Origin: Diploscapter coronatus
Lineage: Eukaryota; Nematoda; Chromadorea; Rhabditida; Rhabditidae
Reading direction: 5' to 3'
NCBI GenBank assembly: GCA_964036155.1
Contig: OZ038423.1
Location: forward strand, 15,143,249 to 15,207,248
DNA: 64,000 bases
Part shown: positions 33,170 to 44,100 of the stretch, piece after piece
Layout: every line of letters starts with the position of its first letter
Position numbering within the stretch: position 1 is the first letter of the stretch
Notes under the pieces: model-generated
What the model saw: only the letters and a program-made list of their open reading frames with translations
Told to the model about the DNA's origin: nothing
Databases searched by the model: none
Translations under genes and position numbers: made by a program

Positions 33170-35714
33170 CTAATTTATTCGTGGTGTGTGCTGTTGGATT
33201 GAAGGCATAGAAATATCCGCTTGCCATCGAACGCAACCAAGTTCAATGCTAAAAATCGCATCCATTATTGGTTTCTTTCTTTCGAAAAATCTACCTCAAA
33301 TGTTCATTCGTCGAAGGAAATTGGAATGGATCTCCAACAAATAGGCCCTTTCCGATGAACAAATCAACGGCATCTTCCAAGAATGGAATCGACATGTTCA
33401 CGAAGAAGTCTATTGTCTAAAAATTCAATTTGAATTTGATTTCAGCAGGTTTTGACAGACCTTCTGCGACAGCAAACCAATACTTGATTCAACTAGATTC
33501 GCTTGAGCATTGATCATATTTATGTAGCCTTTAACCTAAAAACAAAGTAATAGTGAAAGAAATGGGGCAGATAAATTGGGAGCGAGAGCTGATAAGAACC
33601 TAGTTTTTGAAAAATTAAGAGTTGAAATTAAACACTTCAAAGATCCGAAACTGGGATTGAAATTTTTCATGAGTCAAAGTCGGAATTGGAAACGAAATAA
33701 CGAAATGAATGTTTTCACGATTCGAATTCATGATCGGAAATGGAATTGTGAATAACCCCGTCACCAGCTTACCTTTTTGTTCCGCATTTCCATCGATAGA
33801 GTAAACTCAGTTTCAACATTAACCTTCACGATTTCTCCTTTGATGTCTTCTACCGGCGGATCGGAATAAACCGAGAGAGTGGCATTGAGAAATACGAGAG
33901 TTTTCCCTGTTTGGAGGGAAATGACTGGCGGCGATAAAGTTGATGCCTGAAAATTTGAACAAAAGCGATCCATTTTATAAGGATCTTCCCTACATCGACT
34001 TTGAGTGTTCGGTTTGGAATGAGCTCGACCAATTCTGGCAGAACGGTTCCCAAGCAAAGGACATCACAGTTCGTTCGCAAGAACGGACTTTCAAGAGATG
34101 TTCTAAATTTGAGTATTCATTTGAGTAGAAATTGACTTATATGTACTTCAGATGGTTGGCGAAGTGAGCTGCTGCTAGGACGCTTTGTACCTAAGTTTCA
34201 ATGAAGACTGAAATTTATGAGCAATACAGAGTTCTTACTGTGTGCTCGTCGATGTACATATCGATCATCCTGGTTGATCGATCAAGTGATTCGATATTGA
34301 TCAGCGTTTGATTCTCGACTGGAGCGCTTTCAACGAACTCTCCGCTCCACATCAGATCGCTACGCATTCGGATGTCGATGTTCTGCTGATTCATAGCTAT
34401 CGATTGCAGTGACTGAATGAGTAGAATCTGCAACGCAATTGGTTATGTACAGAGGTTTAGCACTGAAACTTCACCTCTGGGCTGTAGCTGATAGTGAGAT
34501 TTGTTGGGAATTGGCTTAGTTGTGCCTCGACCCACGGTAGCCATTCTTGCTTCATGATTTCGCAATATTCCTGGAAAATGATCTCTGATAAAATGTGCGA
34601 AATAGCGTTCCATACATCCTCAAGTGTCTTTCGTATTGTCCTGGTTATGCTCTGTCTAAACCAGTGGATGATTTCGGCCGCCATGCTTCCATGAAAATTC
34701 ACTCTAAGATCTCGAATTTGAGCTACGCAATGATGCACCTCGAGTTCATAATCAGGAGTAATCTAAAGACTCTTGATGAATACTCAACTTCATTGAAACT
34801 TCTTTGAAAAGACCTGCATAGCGATCTCCGAAATCAAGCCCGTCATTTGTGATGATATTGCACCTTCGAGTGGGATTCTCCACAAACTCAGCAGTTCTGA
34901 CTCAACTTTCCAATCGGCAGTCACCTGCGATTGAATCAGCGTTTTCAAGCTGTGGAAAAGGGAATAATAAATAATATCTTGCCTGTGCGTATCCACTCAG
35001 CGTGCTCATGTAGAGGATTCCGTGATCAGAAGGTCGAAATCGAATCAAAGGCGGTACGAAATTTTTGATTTTGATATTTGTGACATTCATCTCGCCGGCG
35101 GCAAATGTATTGTAAAATGATTGCTGAATTGTTGAATGATCACTAAAAAATCAATTCCAGGAGATACCCTAATATCAGGCAATTTTATATGCGGACCAGC
35201 CATTCCTATCCACTGTCGTGTGAAATTTGCAGCTTCATGTAAACCGTATTCATTTATCCTCAACAACAACGATATTGACTCCTGAAAATGTAAAATCAAA
35301 ATATTTACAAGTAAAATCGACGATTTTCATTTAACGCGATGACGGGTCGGTGGAATGTGCAATAATGGGAGAAGTTTGGCCATTTGATGAAGTGATTTTT
35401 GCCAAACGTTACGTATTGTTTTGTTTGAGAATTCGAAACAATCTATCATTAGGCAAAAATCAATCCGTTAAATGATAAAAACCGCCCCGTTATTGCACAC
35501 TCCGTCAAATGATACTTTTCTCCGAAATTATCAACATTCTTTTCGAATTTTTAGAATCAATACGAATACGAATTTGAAATTATTTACATCCAGTATCGAT
35601 GATTTTTAACCATAATCAAATTGCCAAATTCATAAGTCTCTGAATTCTATAGCGACTTACTTGGAATACAATAAATAAGTTTAGTAGAATGTGATAGATC
35701 CTTCTCGTCCTCAT
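33170..35714 (-). CDS. LBP/BPI/CETP family lipid-binding protein
   Basis: Twelve exons close in phase to 499 residues, the normal length for the family: 35714-35661, 35281-35168, 35123-34983, 34924-34814, 34762-34475, 34427-34239, 34190-34147, 34102-33994, 33946-33773, 33535-33461, 33416-33295, 33248-33170. A signal peptide (IYHILLNLFIVFQ) precedes the boomerang-type fold. Visible marks are the N-terminal amphipathic helix (NEYGLHEAANFTRQW), strands GILYMSTLSGYAQ and VTADWKVES, and the conserved cysteine pair, CVAQIRDLRV in exon 5 and EYCEIMKQEW about 50 residues later. The second barrel includes LPELVELIPNRTLKVDV. Relatives bind lipopolysaccharide or neutral lipids outside the cell; in worms an antibacterial or lipid-transport role is plausible but not shown. 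The intron after exon 3 is GC-AG (CAG/GCAAGA). Intron 1 carries a foldback element. Confidence 0.85.
35352..35503. mobile_element. MITE-like foldback in intron 1 of the LBP/BPI gene
   Basis: GGAATGTGCAATAATGGG on the left and, as reverse complement, GGAGTGTGCAATAACGGG on the right are inverted with two mismatches. Inside, GTGATTTTTGCC and GGCAAAAATCAAT form a second, nested inverted pair. The element is about 152 bp with no coding content. Confidence 0.6.
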
Positions 35715-37040
35715 GTTTACAACTCACAATGTGCCGATTACTTGAGCACTGACTGGCTCGCTAGACAGCAGTTTTTGCCGTTCGTATTGTCCTCAAGGCA
35801 ATAGATTCTTCGCCTGAATCTAAATGAAAGATAGCATCATTACTTGAATGGTCAACAATCTTTTATTTGATGGCATGTGCATCAAAGACGCTGGCCATTC
35901 ATTTGTTAGAAATTGCTTCTAACGGGCTCATCTTTACTTGACTATCAAGTTCCTTACTTGACTTACCGTGCGTTCTACAATATTTAGTAATTTCTATTCA
36001 ATTATCGTTTTTTTCGATTCGACCAGAAATTATGTCAGTTAATTATTAGAATAGGTTGGTACAGTCGATATTTTTCAAAATTCCTCGTTCCGCTTCGATG
36101 TCCAACGCGCGTCGCTCGTCAACTGCAATTTACAGTTGTCTTTACGCGTTTGTAGCCGAGAAGTGAGTAAATAAAAGTTGCTGCGAAACGAGCGACGAAA
36201 TAGGAAGTGAACGAGTGAAAATGAGACGAGAGCAAGCTAAGATTTGAAGATGAGGTTGAATGAAAGACACTTGAAAAGCTGAGAGATTGATTACGATGTT
36301 GAACATTTTTCAAAGATTTAGCTGGATGATATGAAAAGTTTGACTCTCAAGATCAAATACCGTGAAAGAAAGTGCAGATAAGTTGATCGGTGTTCTGAAT
36401 AAACCATAATAATTTCTTGATTCAAATTTTCCAGCCACATCAGTTTGTCCTTCGTCCAAAAATTCAATAGTGCCAAGAATATCAAGGAGACAACATGCAT
36501 AAATAAATAAACAGATGAGGCGATTAATATTGTTTGCACTCATTGGATCGATCTAAATATTTGACGAAGAAAAGCGTCGGCAGAGGAAAGGACGATTGTT
36601 TCGGGTTGTGGGTTCGGTTGCTTTCAAATCGCGGCGACAATGTTTGGATGCAATTTTTCGTCGTCTTCTTTTCGTTTCTCTCTGACATTAGATGCACGAG
36701 TTGAAGGGATAACGGAGAGAAAGAACGAGGAATGAGGAAAGGAGAGGAGAGGTAAGGGAAAGAACAGTTCATTCCGAACAGTTGAAAGAGCAGTCATAGC
36801 ATATTGATTGTCTGTGAAAATTATCGGTATTTCGGAAATTAGGTTTTAGGAAAATTTTACGAAACTTTGTTGCTTCTTCAAATTTTTCCAAATCCACAGA
36901 AAATGACTTCATAGGAGGTTCATTTATCAAATCAACGAAAGCCTCACTTTTTATGAGAAAAACGTGAATAAAGACTGAAACATAAACTTTTAAATACGGA
37001 CGTTTCATGCTTCGATGAAACTTTCCAAAAAAGCGGTATT
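35715..37040. other. intergenic, one doubtful small gene
   Basis: Contains the upstream region of the LBP/BPI gene and one possible signal-peptide frame (36310-36543). A purine-rich run on the plus strand lies around 36700-36760. Nothing else is supported. Confidence 0.4.
36310..36543 (-). CDS. possible small secreted peptide or first exon
   Basis: A 77-codon frame starts MSANNINRLICLFIYACCLL, which looks like a signal peptide. GTIEFLDEGQTDVAGKFE and YYGLFRTPINLSALSFT follow. A donor-like GTATTTGA lies right after SFT, so it may be a first exon, but a convincing second exon was not found. The function is unknown and the call is weak. Confidence 0.25.
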   Translation of the reverse strand: MSANNINRLICLFIYACCLLDILGTIEFLDEGQTDVAGKFESRNYYGLFRTPINLSALSFTVFDLESQTFHIIQLNL

Positions 37041-37314
37041 CCATTATTATTGCAATCCGACTACTTTCGTTGGAAATAAGCTGAAAGGGGACAATGACAC
37101 GCAATTCTAGCATTGGTGAAGGAGTGTTCGTTACCCGACGACATATTGCACACAATTAACTGCCTTCGTTTTAAATAGACGAACAAAATCAGCTGTGTGC
37201 AATGTGTCGTCGGGTAACGAGCACTCCTCCACCAATGCTAGAATTGCGCGTTCTCTTTCCCTCCCGCTTGTTTCCAACGAAAGTAGCCGAATTGCAATAA
37301 TAGTTGAGCAATGG
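37041..37314. repeat. long inverted repeat, about 115-bp arms and short spacer
   Basis: The left arm (from TTATTATTGCAATCCGACTA to CATATTGCACACA, 37041-37155) is matched in inverse orientation by the right arm (TGTGTGCAATGTGTCGTCGG to GCAATAATAGTTGAGCAATGG, 37192-37314). The blocks CAATTCTAGCATTGGTG and GTTACCCGACGACA are conserved. Differences are scattered substitutions plus a few bases where GGGGACAATGACA on one side faces GAGGGAAAGAGAA. The spacer is about 35 bases. The RNA would fold into a long hairpin. It could be a foldback element or a source of small RNAs. Confidence 0.85.
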
Positions 37315-38592
37315 AATGTAAGTATTTAGCACCAAAAGTTTCGGAATATTCAATTTCTAAAAATAGCTTCTCAATTGCTATAATCAAGCTATCAAAACCA
37401 AGCAAATCAAGCAAGGATAGAGGGATGCACTCCAAATGGAGAGACGCGGAGATTTGATGAACAAAAGAAAACAAACAGCAGAAGCCTGAAATAAATCAGA
37501 GAGACGTTCGTGATACGTGAAGAAGACTTTGATAAGACTGATAAAGAATAGAGAATGAAAATGAAAATGAAGAAACTGATAAGATGATTGAGGCGGTGCA
37601 AAAAGTGAAGAAAGAATGAGAAATTAGACAAAAGTGGAGCTCTTGAATCAAAATGGAAGATACTGATAAAACTCTTGATATCATGCTCAGCTTGGATAAT
37701 ATTCAAATTTAGCTCCAAAAATTATGATCAGAACGCGAAGTCATCGAACATCGAACATAGAAGAAGTGACCAGTACAAAAGTGAAATGTCCATTGTGCGT
37801 ATGTTGAGCATTGGAGTGTTGCAGTAAGGTGAGAGTAGGTGAAGTAACGAGAATCAAATAGAAAGTAAAGAAGGAAGGTAAGGAGCAGGACGAGGTGCCA
37901 ATGCGCAAACAGAAGTTACAACAGAACGGACAGAACTCATCCAATTGGGACGGAGAGAATCGAGAATCGGCCAACACAATTGCTAAGGCAAACACCGAGA
38001 TTGATCAATATTCAAGAACAGTGATTTTGAAATTTTGGAAAAAGACAATTAGCAAGAATTGCTAAATCGAAGAGTATCAAATTATTTTCCAAATCTCCAG
38101 AAACAATGAAATTCGCAACGAAAAAGATCTTCGAAATAACATAATCCACACATTTTCTCCAAATGGAAAGCAAATATCCGTGCAAAATGTTCAATGCAAG
38201 TTATTGGACGAACTAAATGCTCACTGAATCGATCAGAACCGAGTGCGCAGAGATTCTCACAGTCGATTGAACAGTTTAGGTCAATTTGGGTTGGTTGCAG
38301 CTTTTGTCATTGCGTTTCGTCACTGCCTTTTTCTTTGTTTAGCGTTTTGTCGCACCGAGAAAGAACGTCTCATTCGTGGGAAAAGAAACTTACGGAAAAT
38401 ATGTGCATTTTCACGTCAGAATTTGCTTTTCGCATTTAAAAAGTAATTATGGCTCATTTAGGCCGAATCATGCCACAAATTACTCATAACCTAAATTCGT
38501 CAAGCACGTAATGTAGTTTACAGGCACAGGCATGTTTTTGAATATTTCATGAACCTGTCTATTTATCACATTCAAATGTCAAACCATCACTT
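37315..38592. other. intergenic, no gene seen
   Basis: AT-rich, with a purine-rich plus strand around 37500-37620 and 37840-37930 that creates long low-complexity frames on the other strand. No signal peptide or phase-consistent exon pair was found. Confidence 0.4.
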
Positions 38593-39017
38593 CTAAATAA
38601 TGCGTCCTCTCGCATTTAGTCTTTCTGGACCCATAAGCCGCGCTGGTCTCGATGCATTTATAACTGCTTCTGAATAGATTCCAGGTGCATCAGTCATCGT
38701 TACATATTCCGCTCTTTGCATGTATTTATGTGGAAGTAGGCATCCGCCTGGACTCCAGTCTTATTTCTGGATGAGTAATGATGGATTTGTCAAATGGTAG
38801 GTGCCAAAAGTATCGGATACCATGCTCATTCGTGGCTAAGAAATAATATTTTTGAATTTTATTCAAACAAAAGCTTGTACGAGGAGTTCATTAGGTTTTC
38901 CAAAGTTCTACATGTTTCTTGCTTTCACTCGTCACGTTCAATTTCTTTTCCGTAATACCTTAGAAAAAATAGCGTTTCATTGATCATATCCTGTCCATTT
39001 TGCGGGATTAATGATGA
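38593..39017 (-). CDS. small unrecognised gene, 3' exons
   Basis: Three segments join in phase: 39017-38936, 38835-38821 (15 bases) and 38759-38593, giving 87 residues to the stop. The protein reads NETLFFLRYYGKEIEP, then NEHDWSPGGCLLPHKYMQRA, EYVTMTDAPGIYSEAV and RPARLMGPERLNARGRII. Composition and codon use are clearly protein-like, and splice sites flank all parts. The first exon begins behind an acceptor (TTCTCTAG) without an ATG. An upstream exon is therefore likely missing, unless the start is the methionine in DMINETLFF. No domain is recognised. It lies 585 bases past the 3' end of the neuropeptide gene, on the same strand. Confidence 0.5.
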
Positions 39018-39601
39018 CTAGAGAACTTCGAAAAAAGCACACACCAAGAGTAGATAGGTAAATAATCTTTGAAGCTAGATTATTTCAAACGGCACAACAA
39101 CATTGAAATAATCGCATAGTTACAATTGACATACAATAAAATAAATAAAGTTTTATAAGAAAAATCATACAAAATAAATGAGTTTTACAATAAAGCGATA
39201 ATGATTTATCACATTTCATCAACAAATAAACAAGACAAATGGTTTATTTTCAAAAATAAATAAAAAATAATTATAAAAATTTGTTCGACTGTAAATGAAC
39301 AGATAAGAATTGGCACAAGCAAAGGATGTTAATTAATTGGATAAAGACTAGCAAATAAACAAATAATTAGATAAAGATTTAGAAAATTCATAGAATTCGA
39401 ATCCTACGTGAGATCATCATCAAACAGTGAGATAAATGAATAAGGGAAAAGGAGAATATCACTTGAGGGTGAGAGAGGATATGAGAATTGAACAATTTGC
39501 ACGAACTGTGCGATTGACACAGACATCCACTTTCTAACTATTCAGGTCTCTATCACTGGCTGCTTTAATTTTGCTCTGATCTAATCGAGGACCTCGGTAA
39601 T
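39018..39601. other. intergenic, very AT-rich
   Basis: The segment 39100-39300 is almost only A and T with repeated AATAAA/TTTATT hexamers. It should include the 3' end of the neuropeptide transcript. It may also hide the missing first exon of the small gene to its left. Confidence 0.4.
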
Positions 39602-41178
39602 TTAGAACCATCGGTGGATTTTCGCTTTGTATCCCTGTGTGTGTCGTCGGGGAGCACTAAAATTGATCAGTTAAAATAGTTTGAAGAAATTTCGATTTTT
39701 CGCAGCAAGGAAATATTGTGCAAAGTAGTACTTTCATTCCTTTTTAGCCTCTCATGCTGCGTATTTCGGCATGCTACGATGTTGCGAAATTTTCAAATCT
39801 CCAAACTTGAAGCTAGAAACCCTTACCGCTTATCAAATCCAAAACCTTCTCCATCCATAGCATTCAATGCTCTGAAAGTATAATGCTTTAGAAATTTATC
39901 GTTCATCATGGATAAAACAAACATGTTATAAAGTTAAATTCATGTAGCTGAGAGATCTTATTTATTTTCTAAGGAAAAGTGAATTGTAAAGGTAGAAGAT
40001 CATCCTACCTTTTGTTAAACCCGAAGCCGTCTCCATCCATAGCGTTCAGAGCTCTGAAATTTGTTTCTTTCAGTATTTTTGTTATCAACTTCTGATAAAA
40101 CAGAAGACACTTTGCAAAAACTAATGTGAAAACAAATATCTGAAAGAACAAGAAAAATCACCCTACCTTTTATCAAACCCGAATCCTTCACCGTCCATAG
40201 CGTTAAGAGCTCTAAAAATTCAAAAATAAAGCAATTTGTGAGGTTTTTATTCTATACCTCTTATTGAAACCGAAATTTCCATCAATGGCGTCAAGAGCTC
40301 TCTTTTTGAATCCAAAATTTTCACTCTCGAGGGAATTCAGAGCACGTTTGTTGAATCCAAACCCATCACCGTCCATAGCGTTTAGTGCTCTTTTATCGAA
40401 TCCGAATGAACCGTCTATACTGTCAAGAGCCCTGAAAATTCTCACAATTTGATGGATTTAGATAAGGAGTAATTACCTCTTTTTCATATCGAAACCATCA
40501 CCATCGAGTGCGTTTAGAGCCCGTTTATGCCTTCCTAAATTATTTTACTAATTGACCGAGATTGTTTACATGCAGTATGAGCTGAGAAAAAGTAAATAGC
40601 AAATATATTGAAATAATGATTCGTTATGTTTAATTAGCATCATCACGACTAAAAATTTCTACTGGATAGACAAAAATACAAAAAAAATCTTCAATTCTTT
40701 CAAAATTAATGTTTATTTTATCTAACTCACAAGGGGAACATCCCTCATAGGAACTCACGGAGCTTGATGGAACTTTCAGAATAGGGGTTTTCAGTGACGG
40801 GATTACGGTGAGGAAGCCAAAAAGTGCTGAATAGGAGTCTGGAGTTAAGGAATTTCAATCCGTTTTTAGTCGTACTTTGTGCAAGTAATGAGATAATTCG
40901 CTTGTCAAACATGCATGCGAATTTTCCAATTTCATAAATAAAGCGAAGAAATAGGATTGTCTTCGATTTCCAGGCTCCAAGTCCCTATTTTACGGATTTT
41001 GACGCGATAATAATAATGATCAGCAACATTTAAAACTCATATTTGACGAGTTTCATCAAGATCTGTGAATTCCCATTTGAGAGTTCCCCTTATCGCGCTA
41101 CTGTAATTGCAAAGTGATTATACCTGCGGATGAATATGATACAGCAGCCAGAGCGAGAACAACCTGAAATTGCATCAT
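39602..41178 (-). CDS. orcokinin-like neuropeptide precursor (NLP-14/15 type)
   Basis: Seven exons close in phase to 158 residues: 41178-41124, 40534-40477, 40431-40258, 40211-40167, 40053-40009, 39871-39827, 39656-39602. The signal peptide MMQFQVVLALAAVSYSSA is followed by eight peptides separated by dibasic KR or KK/KR sites. Copies such as ALNAMDGEGFGFD, ALNAMDGDGFGFN, ALDSIDGSFGFD, ALNSLESENFGFK and ALDAIDGNFGFN match C. elegans NLP-14/NLP-15 (ALNSLDGxGFGFE), the nematode orcokinin-like group. The first copy is divergent (ALNALDGDGFDM). Orcokinins lack C-terminal amidation, and no glycine donor precedes the KR sites here. The peptides act as secreted neuromodulators. Three exons are exactly 45 bases, each one peptide plus cleavage site. 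All peptide exons start and end in phase 2 inside the arginine codon. A short tail (RRHTQGYKAKIHRWF) ends the precursor. Confidence 0.93.
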
Positions 41179-44100
41179 TCATCATTCGGAAAGAACGACT
41201 AGCGTGTGTAGTTTACTCCGTCCCACTTTTGACTACGGTAGAATAGCTGCTGTTCAAGTCGTTCTTTGTTTTGGCTCTGTTCGAAAGTTCGCTTCGCTTC
41301 TAACGAATTCGTTTTGAAAAATACACGAATTGGCTTACACAAAGCGTGACTTTATTCCGCACTCCGTTAATTGTGTTTGTTTGTTTTAGCCTTTCCGTAA
41401 ATATTTTTAGGTTAAACTTAGTTTTTCATAACGAATTCCCAAATGAAAGGCATAATGGACTTGTATCAACTATGAATACATTATTATTCCCTTTCGAAAT
41501 ATTAAAGGCTTATTCAGCTCGCACTCAAAGACCTTCATAAATTATTTAGATGCATGTTTTTCAAGGTAACGGAAATAGCGAACATCGTTAATATGGCAAA
41601 ATATGAGTCTAATTTGGGTGCTCTGAATCACTATATTTCTACCAGAAAAATGAGAACGGTAAATCTGTACGACTTCACGTGAATTATGAAAGAATATTGT
41701 CTGATCGCGTGATATATTTATCGCAGCATTTTTGTATTCGGAATAATTACCGATATGCCGCATCTGTGAATGAAAATAAAACAGAAAATATCCCAGCTTT
41801 TTCTAAAAATGTAAATAAGACGCGTCTCGTAAATCCCTGTTTTCATTATCCTACGGAATATTCCAGAAAAATGAATGTTGATAGACTTACAAGTGAGAGA
41901 GCCTGAGTTGACATGTCTATCGAGATATTTGAAGGGTAGCCCGCAGTTGGAGAAAAATCTGGAATAAAAAACGATCACTCAAATTTAGCTAAATCGAAAA
42001 TTTCAATTCAACGATGCTCAGAGTTCCAATCTTGAAAATAGTGGAATTCGTATTGAATTTTTCATGAATCGAGATCGAAATAGGATTTCCGATACTGAAA
42101 ATCATTAATTTTCGTCGATTTTTTTTTTTCAAATTTCGAGCTTTTATACCAAGCCCTTGGAAATTTCCTTTCTATTCCGAATATTCAAAATTCAAATTCT
42201 GAAACCTCGTTGTTACGAATAAGAGAACAAATCTCGATAACTGTTAACGAAAAACAGCGTGTCATAAATGTGGTTAAAATGAGAAACTTATTGGCGAATA
42301 AGATCTAGAAAAAGTTCTACATATTTAATAAAAAGGGATCAGTGAATTGGGTCATGTGGAGGCGAAATGAGAATATAAAGACGAATATGCATTTTTGAGT
42401 GAAGTTAGATAAAACAGACGAAGGATGAGGGATCTGTGTCTAAACGAACTGGAAAGCATCCTTAGAAAAAAACGGAAGATTAGTGGAAGATCAGAAAATG
42501 GAATGGAGTATTCGGACGTAATGACACAAAAGAATATAGAAAAACGAAATTTTTACCCATATCAAATTCCTGGGCTCTTCATTTGATATGAATGGTGAAA
42601 TAAGTGACGCATTTTTTCAATGATTTCTTCAATGCTATTTTGCTTCACATCACATGTAATTGTCATAATAATAGCCCCAGACTCGATGGGACGTATAATA
42701 TAATGGAACGAAGGGATAAGTAAGTTTATGATGTGAGGCCAATTTCGGTATTCGCATGAGTTATAATGAAAGTTGGAACATGTTCAACCTAGTTATTAGA
42801 TACAACGAGAAGATATAATCGCATAATATTTGAGGGTTTGAAATATTCAAGCCGTGTAATTTATCGTAGCTAATTTATACTAAATATAAAATGATTTACT
42901 TCCTTTTCGAGTTAGTACCTCGATTAGTTGTCTATTAGTCTGGCCACACTCGGAATTGGGCACGATCATATTTCTTACTCTTCTAGTTATGCTATATTTT
43001 GAAATGGCACCAGGGAAGTTCAGAAGATGAATAATTAGAGGGGGAAATTTATGAATTAGCATCCAAGTACGGCTGATCAAGCTCTAATTAACTTCCGCAA
43101 ATCTTTGCTTAGGTGGATTAAGAAATTTTCCTTATCGCTTTTCTGAATTTACATAGTGCGTACTAAAGAAATGAGGATTTGAATTGGATAGATGGTGGTG
43201 GTCTTCATGGTATTACGAAATTAGAAAACCTACAATTTCAATTTAGCTAGATTTTTGAAACCCTATGAAATTCAACTACAATTTCAAAAGAGGATTCCTA
43301 TAACTTTGATCAGCTTATGATGGTAGCCTAGTCACTGACTCGAGCCACCCACATCAAGTTAGCATTTTTCGAGTATGAGCTGATGAACAGAGGAGTCGGA
43401 GATAGACTAGTCTAGACTCTAGGGCTGCTTCTAGACCTCGATCCATTGCCCGTACCTCCGTATGAAACTAGGAAATTAGTCTAATTCTCATCGCATTTTA
43501 GATGAAAAGAGCGAGGTTTATGCGCTGAAAAATGACAAATCAGCCAATACGATGAATAATTGGAAAATAAATAGACGGAAGAAGGGGGAGGCAAGGAGCT
43601 AATGAGAAACCAACGGAACGAACGACAGAACAGCGGAGAGCCGCGAAATGCAGAAATACGCATGAATGAATGAAGACATGTAGGGAACGCATCTTGTCAT
43701 CAGCGACAACAAAATGAGAATATCTGCTGAACATAACAGGAGAAAAAACTGGTGATGTCTGAACATAGCTCGAAGATATGATAGATGATGCTGTTCTGAC
43801 CGATGTTTTCATAATCTAACCGCAAACATTTGAAAACAAAGTAGTGACAGTATTCATAGGTAGGGACGAGAAGATGGCTAGATTATTTATAACGCGAGTT
43901 GACTTTAAACAAGATCATCCCGTCGCTTAAAAATTACATCAAACCTCAAATTGCCGCCCCCGCTTATGCTCATGTTGCTCGGCACTTATCAATTTGCTGA
44001 GCCCGGTATAAACATTCCTTAGTGAACTATCTTAACCTGTTTTCGTATTGTTACCCTTCAAAAGACGTTCAAGAACCAAGCCTGATTTACTCATAATCCT

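Noticed and set aside
36769..37155. Minus-strand frame of 128 codons
   Set aside because: It begins inside the long inverted repeat and shows no domain, signal peptide or splice partner.
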